Shown one piece after another: positions 15,689-25,719 of a stretch of DNA of 64,000 nt (its first letter is position 1; every line of letters starts with the position of its first letter). The DNA is from Anisus vortex. Its lineage: Eukaryota; Mollusca; Gastropoda; Planorbidae. The stretch is taken from positions 33,214,082 through 33,278,081 of the forward strand of contig OX421507.1 of assembly GCA_949126835.1 (NCBI GenBank). The letters are read 5' to 3'. Below the pieces are notes generated by a model that had not been told where the DNA came from, made no database searches, and was given only the letters and a program-made list of their open reading frames with translations. The translations under genes and the position numbers were made by a program.

Positions 15689-16424
15689 GATTAATGTAGA
15701 TCTAAGTATATGTTTACTACTTGTTTTGTCAATGAATAATAAATTGCTTGCTGTAAACCCGCCTTGATAGAATTATTATTTTTTGATAAAAAAAAAGATA
15801 TAAAAGTCGTCACACTGATAATTACAACGATGTCACACCCGTCGCTACAACTACAACAGTCAGTGACATATATAAACTGGTTATATACAAACCGGTTAAT
15901 AATATGGAACATGTTTTCTTTCAAAATAATAAACTAACCGGTTCTCGAGTATTGGTGGTATGCCACTGCTGGTATTGAAAATAGGTAATAGTTTCTCTAT
16001 GGTCGCAACAATGTCAACCTAAGATCGAGTGAATTACTTTTCTTTAAAGTCTTAACCTTTTTTCTCTTTCAAGTAAATTGCACTAGGCTACTTATTGTGG
16101 AACTATGTCTTCCAACTTATAGTGATCCCCTCTAGCAATCAACTCACTTTCGACAGTCTTCGCCCTCCCATTTGTTGCAATTAGGTATTTTCGATTTCCT
16201 AACATAGACCTACTGACCCCGATGTTGCAACTTGTAAAAAAAAGCGTAAATAGTAAACTACTATTCTGTTTTTTACTTATTCAAATGTATGACAGCAATA
16301 TCAACATTTGCAATATGTAGCCTATCTGGCAGCTCTCATTTAGAGTAGCAGAAAATATGAACATAAGATTACAAGTTAGCAACAGACATTTCTGTACCCA
16401 TGTGCCTCAAGTCAAAGACTGGCG
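15689..16424. other. Unassigned spacer
   Basis: AT-rich sequence without a recognisable gene or repeat. It holds only a 77-codon minus-strand open frame at 15691-15924 with a low-complexity hydrophobic translation, which I do not regard as a gene. Confidence 0.4.
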
Positions 16425-16795
16425 ATGTGCGTAAACCGCGGAAACGTTCACATTAAAAATACACCGACAGGCGAACGCATGGCGGACATCCCCTGCTGCG
16501 CGTCCGATGTTTCATTGTACTATCGAGCGGCTCCGAGCCTCGGTGGGGAGGAAGCAATGTGCGCAGTAGTCCGTCTCAAACCCGCTCTAGCGGTAACACA
16601 AATCCTATTCTATAGGTACAGGCATCTAGGCACCGGGTGGGTCGTGAGACTGGGTTGCAGCATTCACTGCTTCCCCCCCACCGAGACCCCGTGGCCTCTC
16701 GGCAGTGCAATGGGTCTCGAACCCGCAACGGGAGCTGTCCCCTATGCGTTTGCCCGCCGGTGTAATCTTAATGGGATCGTATCAGCTTAGATCAG
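16425..16795. repeat. GC-rich imperfect foldback element, possibly tRNA-related
   Basis: A GC-rich island in AT-rich surroundings. Two arms face each other: cctcggtggggaggaagca near 16540 and tgcttccccccaccgaga near 16670, so a long hairpin is possible. On the minus strand, GGGTTCGAGACCC near 16715 fits a polymerase III B box, but I could not find a convincing A box. It may be a SINE-like or foldback transposable element. The 121-codon frame across it is probably fortuitous. Confidence 0.4.
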
Positions 16796-17067
16796 ATGTG
16801 GCCAGTCATGAATTCAATGCGAGCCACATTCCGAAGTCGTTCGTATTAAAATGTATAAAGAGCCTCACACCTACAGTTCACATATATAGGGGCCGTCCGT
16901 TTATTACGTCAACAATTTTAGGCACTTGGTTTCTCCATCCCAACCCCCATAATTATGATGCACTGTAGATGACAGATACGCTATATCAAGCACTGTAAAA
17001 TACATACAAGTAGAATTACAAGTGGCTTCTAACAATCCGGTGGTTAATACCACATAATAGGTAGGCC

Positions 17068-17668
17068 CAAATGCCCCGATCAACCAGTCACTCAGTACAG
17101 AACTTTTAAAACTGAGCAAAATAACTAAAGAACTGGTTCTCCAATGGATCCCTGGGCATATACAAAATGAAGGAAATGACACTGCCGACACTTTAGCTAA
17201 AGCCGGAGGCAGACAAAACCAGACAGACCCATCTCTACACCCCGAAGAAATAAAGGCAATACTCAAAAGGAATGAATCCGAAAGATGGTCTGAGCTGCAA
17301 CAAAACAACCCAAAGATTGATGCTTACTACAAACTCTCCCGCCAATTTCAACACATCATCTTCAGACTAAGGACTGGTCACAACAGGCTAAAGCAACATA
17401 TGTTCCGCAAACTACGGATCGGAGCCAGCGAAATGTGCCTCTGCGAAACAGCTCCCGAAAATGCGGAGCATGTCCTTCAGACCTGCCCTCTGTATCTTTC
17501 TACCCGGTCAGCCATTTGGCCCCTGGGGGCTACCTTCAATGACAAACTGTTCGGTGGACTAGAGCAACTGACCGCCACGGCGCAGTTCATTACAACTATC
17601 GGACTTGTTGTCTGAATCCTCCCAATCATAACATTTGAGAACGAAGAAGAAGAAGAAGAAGAAAAAGA
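17068..17668 (+). mobile_element. 5'-truncated non-LTR retrotransposon with RNase H and (GAA)n tail
   Basis: A 601-bp insertion bounded by a 9-bp direct repeat, aggtaggcc, at 17059-17067 and 17669-17677, as expected for target-primed reverse transcription. It holds only the 3' end of a pol gene followed by a gaagaagaagaag tail. The truncation at the 5' end is typical of LINE insertions. Because taggcc is a common motif in this window, the target duplication is likely but not certain. Confidence 0.75.
17070..17615 (+). pseudogene. RNase H domain and C-terminal zinc-knuckle region of a LINE pol (5'-truncated)
   Basis: An uninterrupted frame of about 180 codons without its natural start, ending in TGA at 17613-17615. 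The segment QWIPGH followed by NEGNDTADTLAKAG matches the C-terminal part of a retrotransposon RNase H domain (conserved H, N-E and D). Downstream, IIFRLRTGHNRLKQHMF and a C-x-C...H...C cluster (CLCETAPENAEHVLQTCP) are typical of the C-terminus of I/Nimb/Jockey-like pol proteins. The reverse transcriptase and endonuclease are missing. The intact frame suggests a young insertion. It is a dead fragment, not a host gene. Confidence 0.75.
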
Positions 17669-17738
17669 AGGTAGGCCTATATATATCTATTCTGTGTTAA
17701 ATACTACCAAGGCAATGGCTTTAGCAGCTTCTGAGCTT

Positions 17739-17891
17739 TACATTGATTATATCAAGCATTTCTACATTCATTGATTATATCAAGCATTTCTACATTCATT
17801 GATTATATCAAGCATTTCTACATTCATTGATTATATCAAGCATTTCTACAATCATTGATTATGTCAAGCATTTCTACAATCATTGATTATG
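17739..17891. repeat. 28-bp tandem repeat, about 5.5 copies
   Basis: Units begin with cattgattatatcaagcatt. The last copies carry atgtcaag instead of atatcaag. The array lies just downstream of the truncated LINE. No coding potential. Confidence 0.9.
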
Positions 17892-17979
17892 TTACAAACA
17901 ACCTAATGATATAGAACTTTTTAGTTTTAATTCTTGAAACCCATCTGCCATGTACTGTGGTCAGACACATAAAAAAACG

Positions 17980-18189
17980 AAGTAATATCTTAGCCCTTCC
18001 AAGTAATATCTTAGCACTTCCAAGTAATATCTTAGCCCTTCCAAGTAATATCTTAGCCCTTCCAAGTAATATCTTAGCACTTCCAAGTAATATCTTAGCC
18101 CTTCCAAGTAATATCTTAGCCCTTCCAAGTAATATCTTAGCCCTTCCAAGTAATATCTTAGCCCTTCCAAGTAATATCTTAGCACTTCC
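17980..18189. repeat. 21-bp tandem repeat, exactly 10 copies
   Basis: Ten copies of a 21-bp unit (aagtaatatcttagcccttc plus c; some copies have gcactt). Because 21 is a multiple of three and the unit lacks stops in several frames, both strands show open frames of 76-112 codons. These are by-products of the period. Confidence 0.95.
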
Positions 18190-18986
18190 ATGTTTCGATT
18201 GGCCAGGAATAAGTTGGCGTTTCACGTTGGAGAGTCAATAATTTTCCTAATTATTTTAAAAAATCAAATGCAGAGTTTAATGAATTGACCTTTTGCGTCT
18301 ATGTGCTGGCAGTTTACTCGCACAAATTACATTTCCATTTTGATTTAAGGCCTAGACTCTGTTTTTCAAAATATGTTTCCACTTTAAAGATTTTACATAC
18401 AAAATTGTAAGAAAAACATTTGTCTAAATAACAATAAATATCGCATAATATGATTTTAGGTCACTTGAAAATTATAGTATTATAAAAAGGATTGAAAATT
18501 TCTATCAGCAATGAACATATTGACAACATTTTACTACCACAGTAATTGTAAACCATTTTATTGATCAATACAAATAAGAGGTATGCTACATAATGCATTA
18601 AAGTTAATCGTATCTCATTACAATCAATCCTTTTTCGATATCATCCATTTTAAAAAATAACATGAATATTTAAAAATAAAAGACCGATTAATCTTTTTAC
18701 TTTTATCACTGTGCAATTTTACACGTATTTTATACACACACACGATGTTCAAAATATTGTAAGCTATTAAGTTCATCTTTTTTTTTTTGGGGGGGGGGGG
18801 GGTGGGAGTGTTGATCGAGGGTAAAACATAATCTGATATTTTCCCAATAAGCCATGATCTGATGTTGTAGGCGTTGGCTGTGTCAGTTACGATTAACTCT
18901 TGAAATGGATGAGCAGGATCGAAATTTGACTTATTTTTATTGGGAAATTTTCTCAACATGAATCGGGTGTCATGTTCTCCTAGAGA
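18190..18986. other. Unassigned AT-rich spacer with a T8G14 homopolymer run
   Basis: No gene recognised. A homopolymer junction of T followed by 14 G lies at 18781-18802, which could mark a sequencing-prone or G-quadruplex-prone site. The 139-codon minus-strand frame at 18624-19043 reads through this run and is not convincing. Confidence 0.4.
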
Positions 18987-20040
18987 AGTGTTTCTCAAAC
19001 TGTTCAATTTGGTGGACCGGTCAAAGATCTTATGATGCAGCACGGACCACTGTCCTTATATGGCTTAGTGCGTTTTAAGACTTGATGATACCAGTTATAA
19101 GCGTTTTTTTACAACTGCTTTTATATTAGGCTACACATAGTTTATTGTTTTTAGACGATGAAGTTTTTATAGTCCTACAATAATAGAACATTCTACATCA
19201 CATCTTGGAACTCTTTAAATGCAAATGGATGCCAAAACGTTTCGCGATAAGCATTTACAGCAGCCGCTATCACAAAATCTATAGTTACATTTGTGGTATT
19301 ATGCTTATAAAGATTTGCTATTCATGTAAAGTAACAAGGCGTGTCATTACTAGGGCGAAATTATTGACAAATGTATCAATCCATGGCTGGAATGTTGACA
19401 ATGCAACTACATACAAAGGAAAACTTTTATCTGTGACTGTAAGTCTCACAAAGTTAAAAGAAACGATGTGGACAAAGAGCTTAAATGGCAAGTTCAATAA
19501 GTTCAAAATATTCCTTATCGCCTTGAATAAAAGAAAACTGCAACTATTCGCACTATCGAGAAACAACTTCAATGCCAACAGTTATTTTATCTTGCAAACA
19601 CATAGAATCCTGTCCTATAATAGCTAGATTTCGGATCCATTCAACTCATATGGGTGTTTCGTCTTTTGTTAGAAACTAAAATTGGAAACGGTCAAGTAAA
19701 TAAACCAAGTGTTCACTAACCACGTTTGCTAGTGTTGGAACATTAAGCTCTTAACCAGCTGACAAGTTGTGAGACATATCAAAACAAACTTATGGCACTC
19801 TACTCTTCCATGCTTCTACTATTTTTGTCTCTCCATCAACTTTGTCAGCTCTTATAAAGCATGAACATTTTGTTATTTGCTGGCATTGAGTTCTTTGAAG
19901 ATGGTAAAGATATCCAAGTAAGCTAACTTGGCTATCCATTCTACAGTAAGAAATAGCTTTGACCAATCTTTTTGTCCAGGGTAAACTGTGTGAGTTTCCT
20001 ATAGAAGCAAAGTATGATCTGGACAAATTTGTTAAACACT
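18987..20040 (-). mobile_element. Decayed hAT transposon with transposase remnant
   Basis: The left edge, gtgtttctcaaactg at 18988-19002, resembles a hAT terminal inverted repeat of the CAGTGTTTCTCAAACT type. On the minus strand around 19880-19960 the translation WIAKLAYLDIFTIFKELNAS matches the conserved block of hAT transposases of the ZBED/FAM200 type (lysine-leucine-alanine-tyrosine-leucine followed by I-F and E-L-N). Stops and frame changes surround it, so the gene is dead. I could not find the opposite terminus, and most of the interval is too degraded to assign. Confidence 0.5.
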
Positions 20041-20609
20041 TTTCTTATGAAAACATAATATAAACTGGACAAATTTGCCTTCTGGACTTTACAATTAAAA
20101 AAAAAATGGTACAAAAATGTCCCATAAAAACTTGTGATATAAATATAAAAATGAAAATATTTCTTGAACGTTTTCTACTGAAAAAAAACATAATAACAAC
20201 ATGTAAATAAATAAATAAATAAATCACATTGCACCTGGGGGTTTAAACAAAGAATAGTTTAAAATATCTTCTCCTATAAGTCAGATGTTATAGGATAACC
20301 GCGAATGAAATAGCACACTATCACGAATGAATATGTCCATCAGTATGTTCATTTAACTTGCTTGGCATCATAAATATATTTTGTCAATTTTCTGTGCCAT
20401 GATTTTTTTTTTGAAATACAAATACTTTTTTGTTTAACATAACATTTGGTTTGAAATGAAAGGATAAAAGCATTAAAAAATCATTCATTTTTTTGTAAGG
20501 AGTTTCTGGAAAGTTAAAAGTTGACTGATTCAGTATTATGAAATGTCGAGTTGAATTTTTCTCATTTTGTCAGGTATTCTCAAGGGGGAACAAAGTCCCA
20601 TCAATGATC
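20041..20609. other. Unassigned spacer
   Basis: AT-rich, with T and A homopolymer stretches and a short taaa repeat near 20205. No gene or element recognised. Confidence 0.35.
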
Positions 20610-20671
20610 AGTCATGTAATAACCAGTGCTTTTCAGATTCAGTCATGTAATAACCAGTGCTTTTCAGATTC
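20610..20671. repeat. 31-bp direct duplication
   Basis: Two adjacent copies of a 31-bp unit beginning agtcatgtaataaccagtgc. Confidence 0.85.
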
Positions 20672-20704
20672 AGTCAGGAAATAAATTGTTAAAACTATAT
20701 ATGC

Positions 20705-21300
20705 ACGAGAGAAAGAGATATAGAGAGAAAGAGAGGGGGGAGAAAGAGAGAGAGAGAGAGGGAGGGAGATAAAGAAAGGGAAAGAGGGAGGGGAAAGAGA
20801 GAGGGACTTAGAAAGAGAAAGAAATCGAGAGGGAGAGAGAGAAGGAGAAAGAAAAAAAAAGAGAGTGTAGGAGAGAAAGAGAGAAAGAAAGAGAGAGAGA
20901 CAAAATAGAGAAAGAGAGAGAGAGTAGAAGAGAGCGAAAAAGAGAAATAAAGACAGACACAGAGAGAGGGGGAGGGAGGGAGAGAGAAAGAGAGATAGAC
21001 AAAGAGAGAGGAGAAAAAGATAAAGAGAGAAGGAAGGAGAAAGAGAGAGAATAGAGAGTGAAAGAGAGAGAGAGAGCGACAGAGATGGGGAAAGATGGAG
21101 AGCTAAAGATAGGGATAGAGAGAGAGGAAGAGAGAAAGAGACAGAGAGAGAAGAAATGATAAAGAGAAAGCGCGAGAAGGAGAGAGATAGGGAGAGATAA
21201 CGAGAGAGACGGAGAGAGAGATGGAGGGATAAAGAGGGAGAGAAAAATGGAGAAAGAGAGAGATGGAGGGAGAAAGAGAGAGAGAGATGGAAAAGACAGA
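20705..21300. repeat. GA-rich (polypurine) low-complexity tract, about 600 bp
   Basis: The plus strand is almost entirely A and G, mostly interrupted (GA)n with gggagg and aaag variants. The minus strand therefore shows a serine/leucine-rich open frame of 177 codons that is a composition artefact. Mirror-symmetric polypurine stretches of this kind can form triplex DNA, but that is inference. Confidence 0.9.
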
Positions 21301-21474
21301 TGTAGATAACAAGTTACAAGACAGACAGTTAAACAGAACACACAAACGAACAGATAGGTAGATATGCAGAGATAAATAGATAGCTATACATATAGATAAA
21401 CAACGGAAAGAAATACATTCAAATTTACATAGCTAACTCCATCACGGGATAACATTTAAAGAAGTGTATTGTGT

Positions 21475-21665
21475 TTCCCGCCTTTTTCTCTGGCCTGTTT
21501 CTCCCACCGGTTTCTCTCAGTTTCTTCACTTACTTCTCTTGCCTGTTTTTTCCCGGCCTGTTTTGTCGTCTTTTGCTTTCATTGTTTGCCTGGACTGTTT
21601 CCATCGCCAGTTTTGCACGTTTATTTCTCTCGTCTGTTTTTCCCGCCTTATTCTTTTTACGATTT
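21475..21665. repeat. Degenerate pyrimidine-rich repeat
   Basis: Loosely repeated cctgtttttcccg-like blocks at irregular spacing of 30-60 bp. Short open frames on both strands here are low complexity and not assigned. Confidence 0.4.
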
Positions 21666-21710
21666 TTATTGCATTTTTTAAATTTAATTTTGATTTGTAA
21701 TGGACCACTG

Positions 21711-22010
21711 ATCGGCACGGTAGCCGAGCGGCAGCGCGTTCGGCTGGCTTATCAAAGGTCATAGGTTCGAATCCTGGTGGAGGCTAGCTTTTTTTCCCAG
21801 GACTTGAGGGTGTCCCTTAATCTACCCAGCTATGATGGGTATCTGACAATAGTTGGGGTAAAGTAAAGGCGGCTGCGCATAGTGCTGGCCACACAATCCC
21901 CTAGTATGCCGTGGCCACAGAAACTGTTAAACGCTGCTTCACCAGCCCTATGGATCAATTTGGTCAGACGGGAATAGTTCACTTTACGTCTAATAAAAGT
22001 ATTATGTTTT
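21711..22010 (+). mobile_element. tRNA-derived SINE
   Basis: The head carries a polymerase III A box (gtagccgagcgg) and a B box (ggttcgaatcc) at the spacing of a tRNA gene. After the tRNA-like part comes a body with taatctacccagctatgatg, cacacaatcccctagt, gtggccacagaaact and gctgcttcaccag. A diverged copy of the same body lies in the opposite orientation at 53325-53545, which supports a dispersed family. It is not a functional tRNA gene, because the body extends 200 bp past the tRNA head. Confidence 0.8.
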
Positions 22011-22417
22011 TAAAACTGAGACACTAGAAACGATTATTTATCCTTTTTATGATTTATAATGAACAATTTCACTTCCGCGTATAAGGAAATTGAATTCATT
22101 ATGATGACTTATGTGTTCTACTTAATTTTTTTTTATTTTTATATGTCCGTGTGTTCTTTTTAAGTTGATTTGTAGAATAAAACAGTTAACGACGGTTGAA
22201 AACTTAACAATATCATATAAACAACTAAACTACTATATTTCACAATGTTAGCGAAAAAAAAATAATGTGTTTATTAGTAAATCGTGTGTACATTTTTGTT
22301 TACTGTAGGATAGACTTTTTTTTTTACTATAGGACAATGTACACAGAAAGAAATGACGTCATTACTAGACATTGCCGCTAAGTTTATCACTAAAAATATA
22401 TCTTGTTTATGAGAGAG
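22011..22417. other. Unassigned AT-rich spacer
   Basis: No gene or element recognised. Several T and A homopolymers. Confidence 0.35.
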
Positions 22418-22920
22418 CTACCAAGCGCGTCCCCAGGTGGCGAATAAGGGAATGACCTTTAGATATAAGGGTTAGCAGTGAATACCTGAATAAGCGGCCC
22501 CGGACAAACTGGTTTGCTGTCATGGAGGGTGAGGTGGGGTATCCCGTGGTAAGGATACTCTTTAACCCTTACAGTCCCGGGCGCGTATATAGCGGAACTG
22601 AAGGCAACATAGATAAAAGTAGGTCGGTACGGGAAGGGTTAAAAAATGTCTCATAAGTCCAAGGAAATGACTGTAAAAAGCGCTCTAACTCTAAACCCGG
22701 ACAGATGGTGCCGTTAGCTAGGGATAGCAGTCATCTAGGAGAGAAAATTCTGAAAAACTATCAACTGCTGCCTTGCAGACGATCTTGGCTGATCAAAAGC
22801 TATGGAAGGAATCCAGAAAGAATCTGCAGGCTGAAACCTGAGGCAGTGGGCCTTAATGACGCAAAACATAGGCTACTACCACGTGATTCTCAACGAACTG
22901 AGAACGAAGAATAAAAGAAG
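22418..22920 (+). mobile_element. Possible non-autonomous RTE-like retroelement carrying a TTAA MITE
   Basis: GC-richer than its surroundings. The beginning (ccccaggtggcgaataaggg) loosely resembles the 5' end of the full-length RTE-type element at 33743 read on the minus strand (ctccccgggtggcggattgg), and both contain ctgctgccttgcag. The end has gaacgaagaataaaagaag, a possible A-rich tail. A 73-bp MITE at 22566 interrupts it. The 69-codon plus frame at 22705-22914 has no recognisable domain. The assignment as an internally deleted RTE derivative is inference. Confidence 0.35.
22566..22638 (+). mobile_element. 73-bp piggyBac-like MITE, copy 1
   Basis: Exactly 73 bp between two TTAA tetranucleotides (22562-22565 and 22639-22642). 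The ends are CCCTTACAGTCCCG and, on the other strand, CCCTTCCCGTACCG, an imperfect 14-bp terminal inverted repeat (11 of 14 matching). TTAA target duplication and CCC termini fit piggyBac-type transposition. No coding capacity. Confidence 0.85.
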
Positions 22921-23229
22921 ACGATATTTGTTTTTATGAATACAAAAGTTTGTTCCGCAAAAAAATTTTTTACAATTGACGGACCATACTTATAAACAAA
23001 TTATTTTATAATAATTAGACATAGATTTATGTTTTCTCAAATACTATAATAAGATGGACCGCTTGCTTTAATATTTCTGCTATTTGATGACTCGAATGAC
23101 TTCTTTTTGGAATTCCCGATTCTCGTTTGCATTGTATACTTCCGGTTTATTTAATCGCTATGATTTAATTTTATGAATGGAAAATTGTGAATAAGGAAAG
23201 ACTATAATAAGATATTATCTTATACATTA
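22921..23229. other. Unassigned spacer
   Basis: AT-rich, no recognisable feature. Confidence 0.3.
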
Positions 23230-23350
23230 CAGACGCTCCTTCTATAAAGAAGATTATTGCGTCTTACGCTCATCCGTGGCCCGAGCCTAGTCTTGCATTT
23301 TTATTAATGTTTTAAATGATGTTAAGTTACTGGTTTTCCTGGTTTGTTCC
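23230..23350 (-). mobile_element. 3' fragment of a non-LTR element; empty site for the TTAA MITE
   Basis: About 120 bp (attacagacgctccttctat through gttaagttactggttttcct) nearly identical to 45252-45450, which continues into reverse-transcriptase-like sequence. Here the TTAA (about 23332-23335) is unoccupied. In the 45-kb copy the same TTAA holds the 73-bp MITE. Confidence 0.7.
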
Positions 23351-24045
23351 AAGAATTGCACAATTACCACCAGCCATTATAATTTTTAATACACATTAGC
23401 GAGTAGCGTCCGTTAATATAGACAGTACCTTGCGATACAGTTTACAATTCTTCATATTTATTTACATCGAAAGACTTGAGTGTAAATCGGAGGACGCGCA
23501 TGCGCAAACTAACTATTCAGCTCTATAAATAGAGCAAGAGGTTACTCTTTTTCTAGTCTTTGGTTTTCTGTCGTACGTGTTTTATACAAAGTAGCAGACG
23601 ATATCATGTGACAAGATCATCAATTTCCTAAACTCAAGTAATCAAAACGAGTTTTAAAGAAATAGATAAACCAATTATGAAGTTCAAATAAGATTATATC
23701 CAATTTGTTTAAAGGATCAGATACATACAAATAAGGCAAACAAGTAGGTCATCAGAATACGTGACCTCTGTATGGACATATGGCGGGAAGGGGAGGGGGA
23801 GCAAAAGCTACGGTAGGATACTAAAGTTTATGTTAATTTCAAGGGGAAAAAAACACTTAGATGTCACGTGAGTAAAAACAAAAGGATTTTACGTCAGCTA
23901 CGAGCATTAAATCTAGTTCCGGTATCCCCCGCGAGACTTGTATCTTCTCGACTAATGACGTCGTTGTTGAACTCTTACTCCGTACAACTCACCACTGTGT
24001 CATTCTTGAAACGTAGGCGGCCTAGAGCGAAATAGTAGCTATAAC
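23351..24045. other. Unassigned spacer
   Basis: No gene seen. It includes a TATA-like ctctataaatagagc near 23520 between GC-containing blocks, which could be a promoter, but no open frame follows it. Confidence 0.35.
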
Positions 24046-24687
24046 CAGTGCCCTCACATAGGGGAGGGCAGAGGGGGGCGTATGCCCGGGGGCGACACTT
24101 TTCAGGGGAAGGGGGCGGCAAATATAACCTACGTTCATAGTATGTTCATACCAGAAATTTTAGGAGAGTTGAAGTTGAAGTTTTATCTCCCCTGTTTACG
24201 TAATCACTCAGACTAAATTCATGCTTTCTTGTGTTATAAATTATTCCCCTTTTGTTTACATTTCAAGCCTTTTATTTAATTTAGGGAAAAACTTCAATCA
24301 CTCTCTAACTCTTAACATCATGTTACAGTGAACACAAATCTGAACTGTAACATCTATAACACCATTATGTTACAGTATTCTTTAGTAAGTATTATGGCGT
24401 GGATCATACTGATAACATAAATTTACTCGAGTAACACGTTTTATAGTTCAGATGGAAAGTTTATTAACATTTACATCATTTTAACCCTTCCCGTACCGAC
24501 CTACTTCTATCTATGCTGCCTTCAGTTCCGCTATATACGCGCCCGGGACTGTAAGGGTTAAGATTTCTTTGATCATAATAATTAACTAAGCGCATGCACT
24601 AATCACTAAACAAAGCAGTTACAGTATGCAAGGGGGCGTCGCTGAAACGTTTGCCTTGGGGCGTGACATAGGCTTGTGAAGGCCCTG
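24046..24687. mobile_element. Non-autonomous hAT-like element with nested TTAA MITE
   Basis: Ends are CAGTGCCCTCACA (left) and TGTGAAGGCCCTG (right), which are imperfect inverted repeats. Flanking 8-bp sequences gctataac (24038-24045) and gttataac (24688-24695) match at 7 of 8 positions, as for a hAT target duplication. Internal blocks gggcagagggggg near the left end and cagttacagtatgcaaggg near the right recur in the short copy at 57057-57221. A TTAA MITE sits inside at 24485. Confidence 0.75.
24485..24557 (-). mobile_element. 73-bp piggyBac-like MITE, copy 2
   Basis: Inverted relative to copy 1, 73 bp, flanked by TTAA at 24481-24484 and 24558-24561. It is inserted inside the hAT-like element, so it is younger than that element. 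Confidence 0.85.
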
Positions 24688-24695
24688 GTTATAAC

Positions 24696-25433
24696 TACAC
24701 TGTATCGTAACCATGAGTTTGTTTATGTAATGTTTATATAGGCATATATATATATATAAACATTTGTTTGCGCTTCATGGATTTCTAGACGTTTGACCAG
24801 TCGAGGCTAAGGCTAAATAAATCAATTGGAAACGTCCCACTAAAGAATTTTATTATAACACCTATAGTGCTGATTCTTTTAATTCAAACAAGATTAAAGT
24901 ATGACCTTTGACCTTTGTATGTAAATCATACCATAATACATGTTGATTTCTTTCTTCTTATTCGCCGGTCTCTATCAGATAGCCTACGGCACGCGACTCA
25001 ATTGTATTCAGTTCAAAACTCACGAACAACCATAACCAAGCTTAGGCTATTCATATAGTTTTGGAAAGGAAGGTTCCTTTCTTATTTATTTAAAATTTCT
25101 TTATGACATTAATGACGACGGCCACTCCTATTTCAATTTAACAAGATAGTTTGACTTATTCTATTTGTCTTTAATGTAAACTTAGTTTACTAGCTGACGT
25201 AGGCGGAAAGTATAGGCGTCATGTTTGTATGACTAATTGTGACGTTTTAACAGAATGCGCCTTTGTAACAAAGTAAAACATATAATTTATGGATTTTCAT
25301 TAGGCAGGCTAGTTAACAATAGTTTTATGTCCACATAAAGGGACATATTGAAGGTATAAGCGTATCACCCATACAGTTTCCAACAGAAGGTCCTGTTACA
25401 GATGTGTCAACTGAATTAAAACTGTATTATTAA
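24696..25433. other. Unassigned spacer
   Basis: No gene or element recognised. It contains a short (ta)n run near 24750. Confidence 0.3.
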
Positions 25434-25506
25434 CCCTTCCTGTACCGACCTACTTCTATCTATGCTGCCTTCAGTTCCGCTATATACGCGCCCGGGACTG
25501 TAAGGG
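25434..25506 (-). mobile_element. 73-bp piggyBac-like MITE, copy 3
   Basis: Same orientation as copy 2, exactly 73 bp, with TTAA at 25430-25433 and 25507-25510. One difference from the consensus lies in the terminal repeat (cccttcctgt). Confidence 0.85.
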
Positions 25507-25719
25507 TTAAAACTACTAAGGACTTTTCCGATGATTACAGTCGACGGGAGCACGTCGAGATACCCAAGATTGTTTTGTATTTACTTGAGGTGATCAAATG
25601 TGTCGGAAGAATTCCTAGATTCAATAACATTGAAGCATACTACAATTAGGAGTGATCTATTTCTAGTCCGGATATGCATTGAGTGAATATTCACAACTGA
25701 CATGTGTAACACCAATAGT

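Noticed and set aside
17887..18241. Three overlapping open frames with NILALPS, ILLGRAK and YYLEGLR repeats
   Set aside because: Products of the 21-bp tandem repeat in three frames.
19205..19627. A 140-codon plus-strand gene
   Set aside because: No recognisable domain, and it lies inside decayed hAT sequence read on the other strand.
20808..21345. Serine/leucine-rich 177-codon frame resembling a membrane protein
   Set aside because: Complement of the GA-rich tract; composition artefact.
21711..21790. A functional tRNA gene
   Set aside because: A and B boxes are present, but the sequence continues into a SINE body shared with 53325-53545, and I could not fold a convincing full cloverleaf by eye.
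23520..23580. TATA-type promoter at ctctataaatagagc
   Set aside because: No transcript or open frame can be linked to it; such motifs are frequent in AT-rich DNA.
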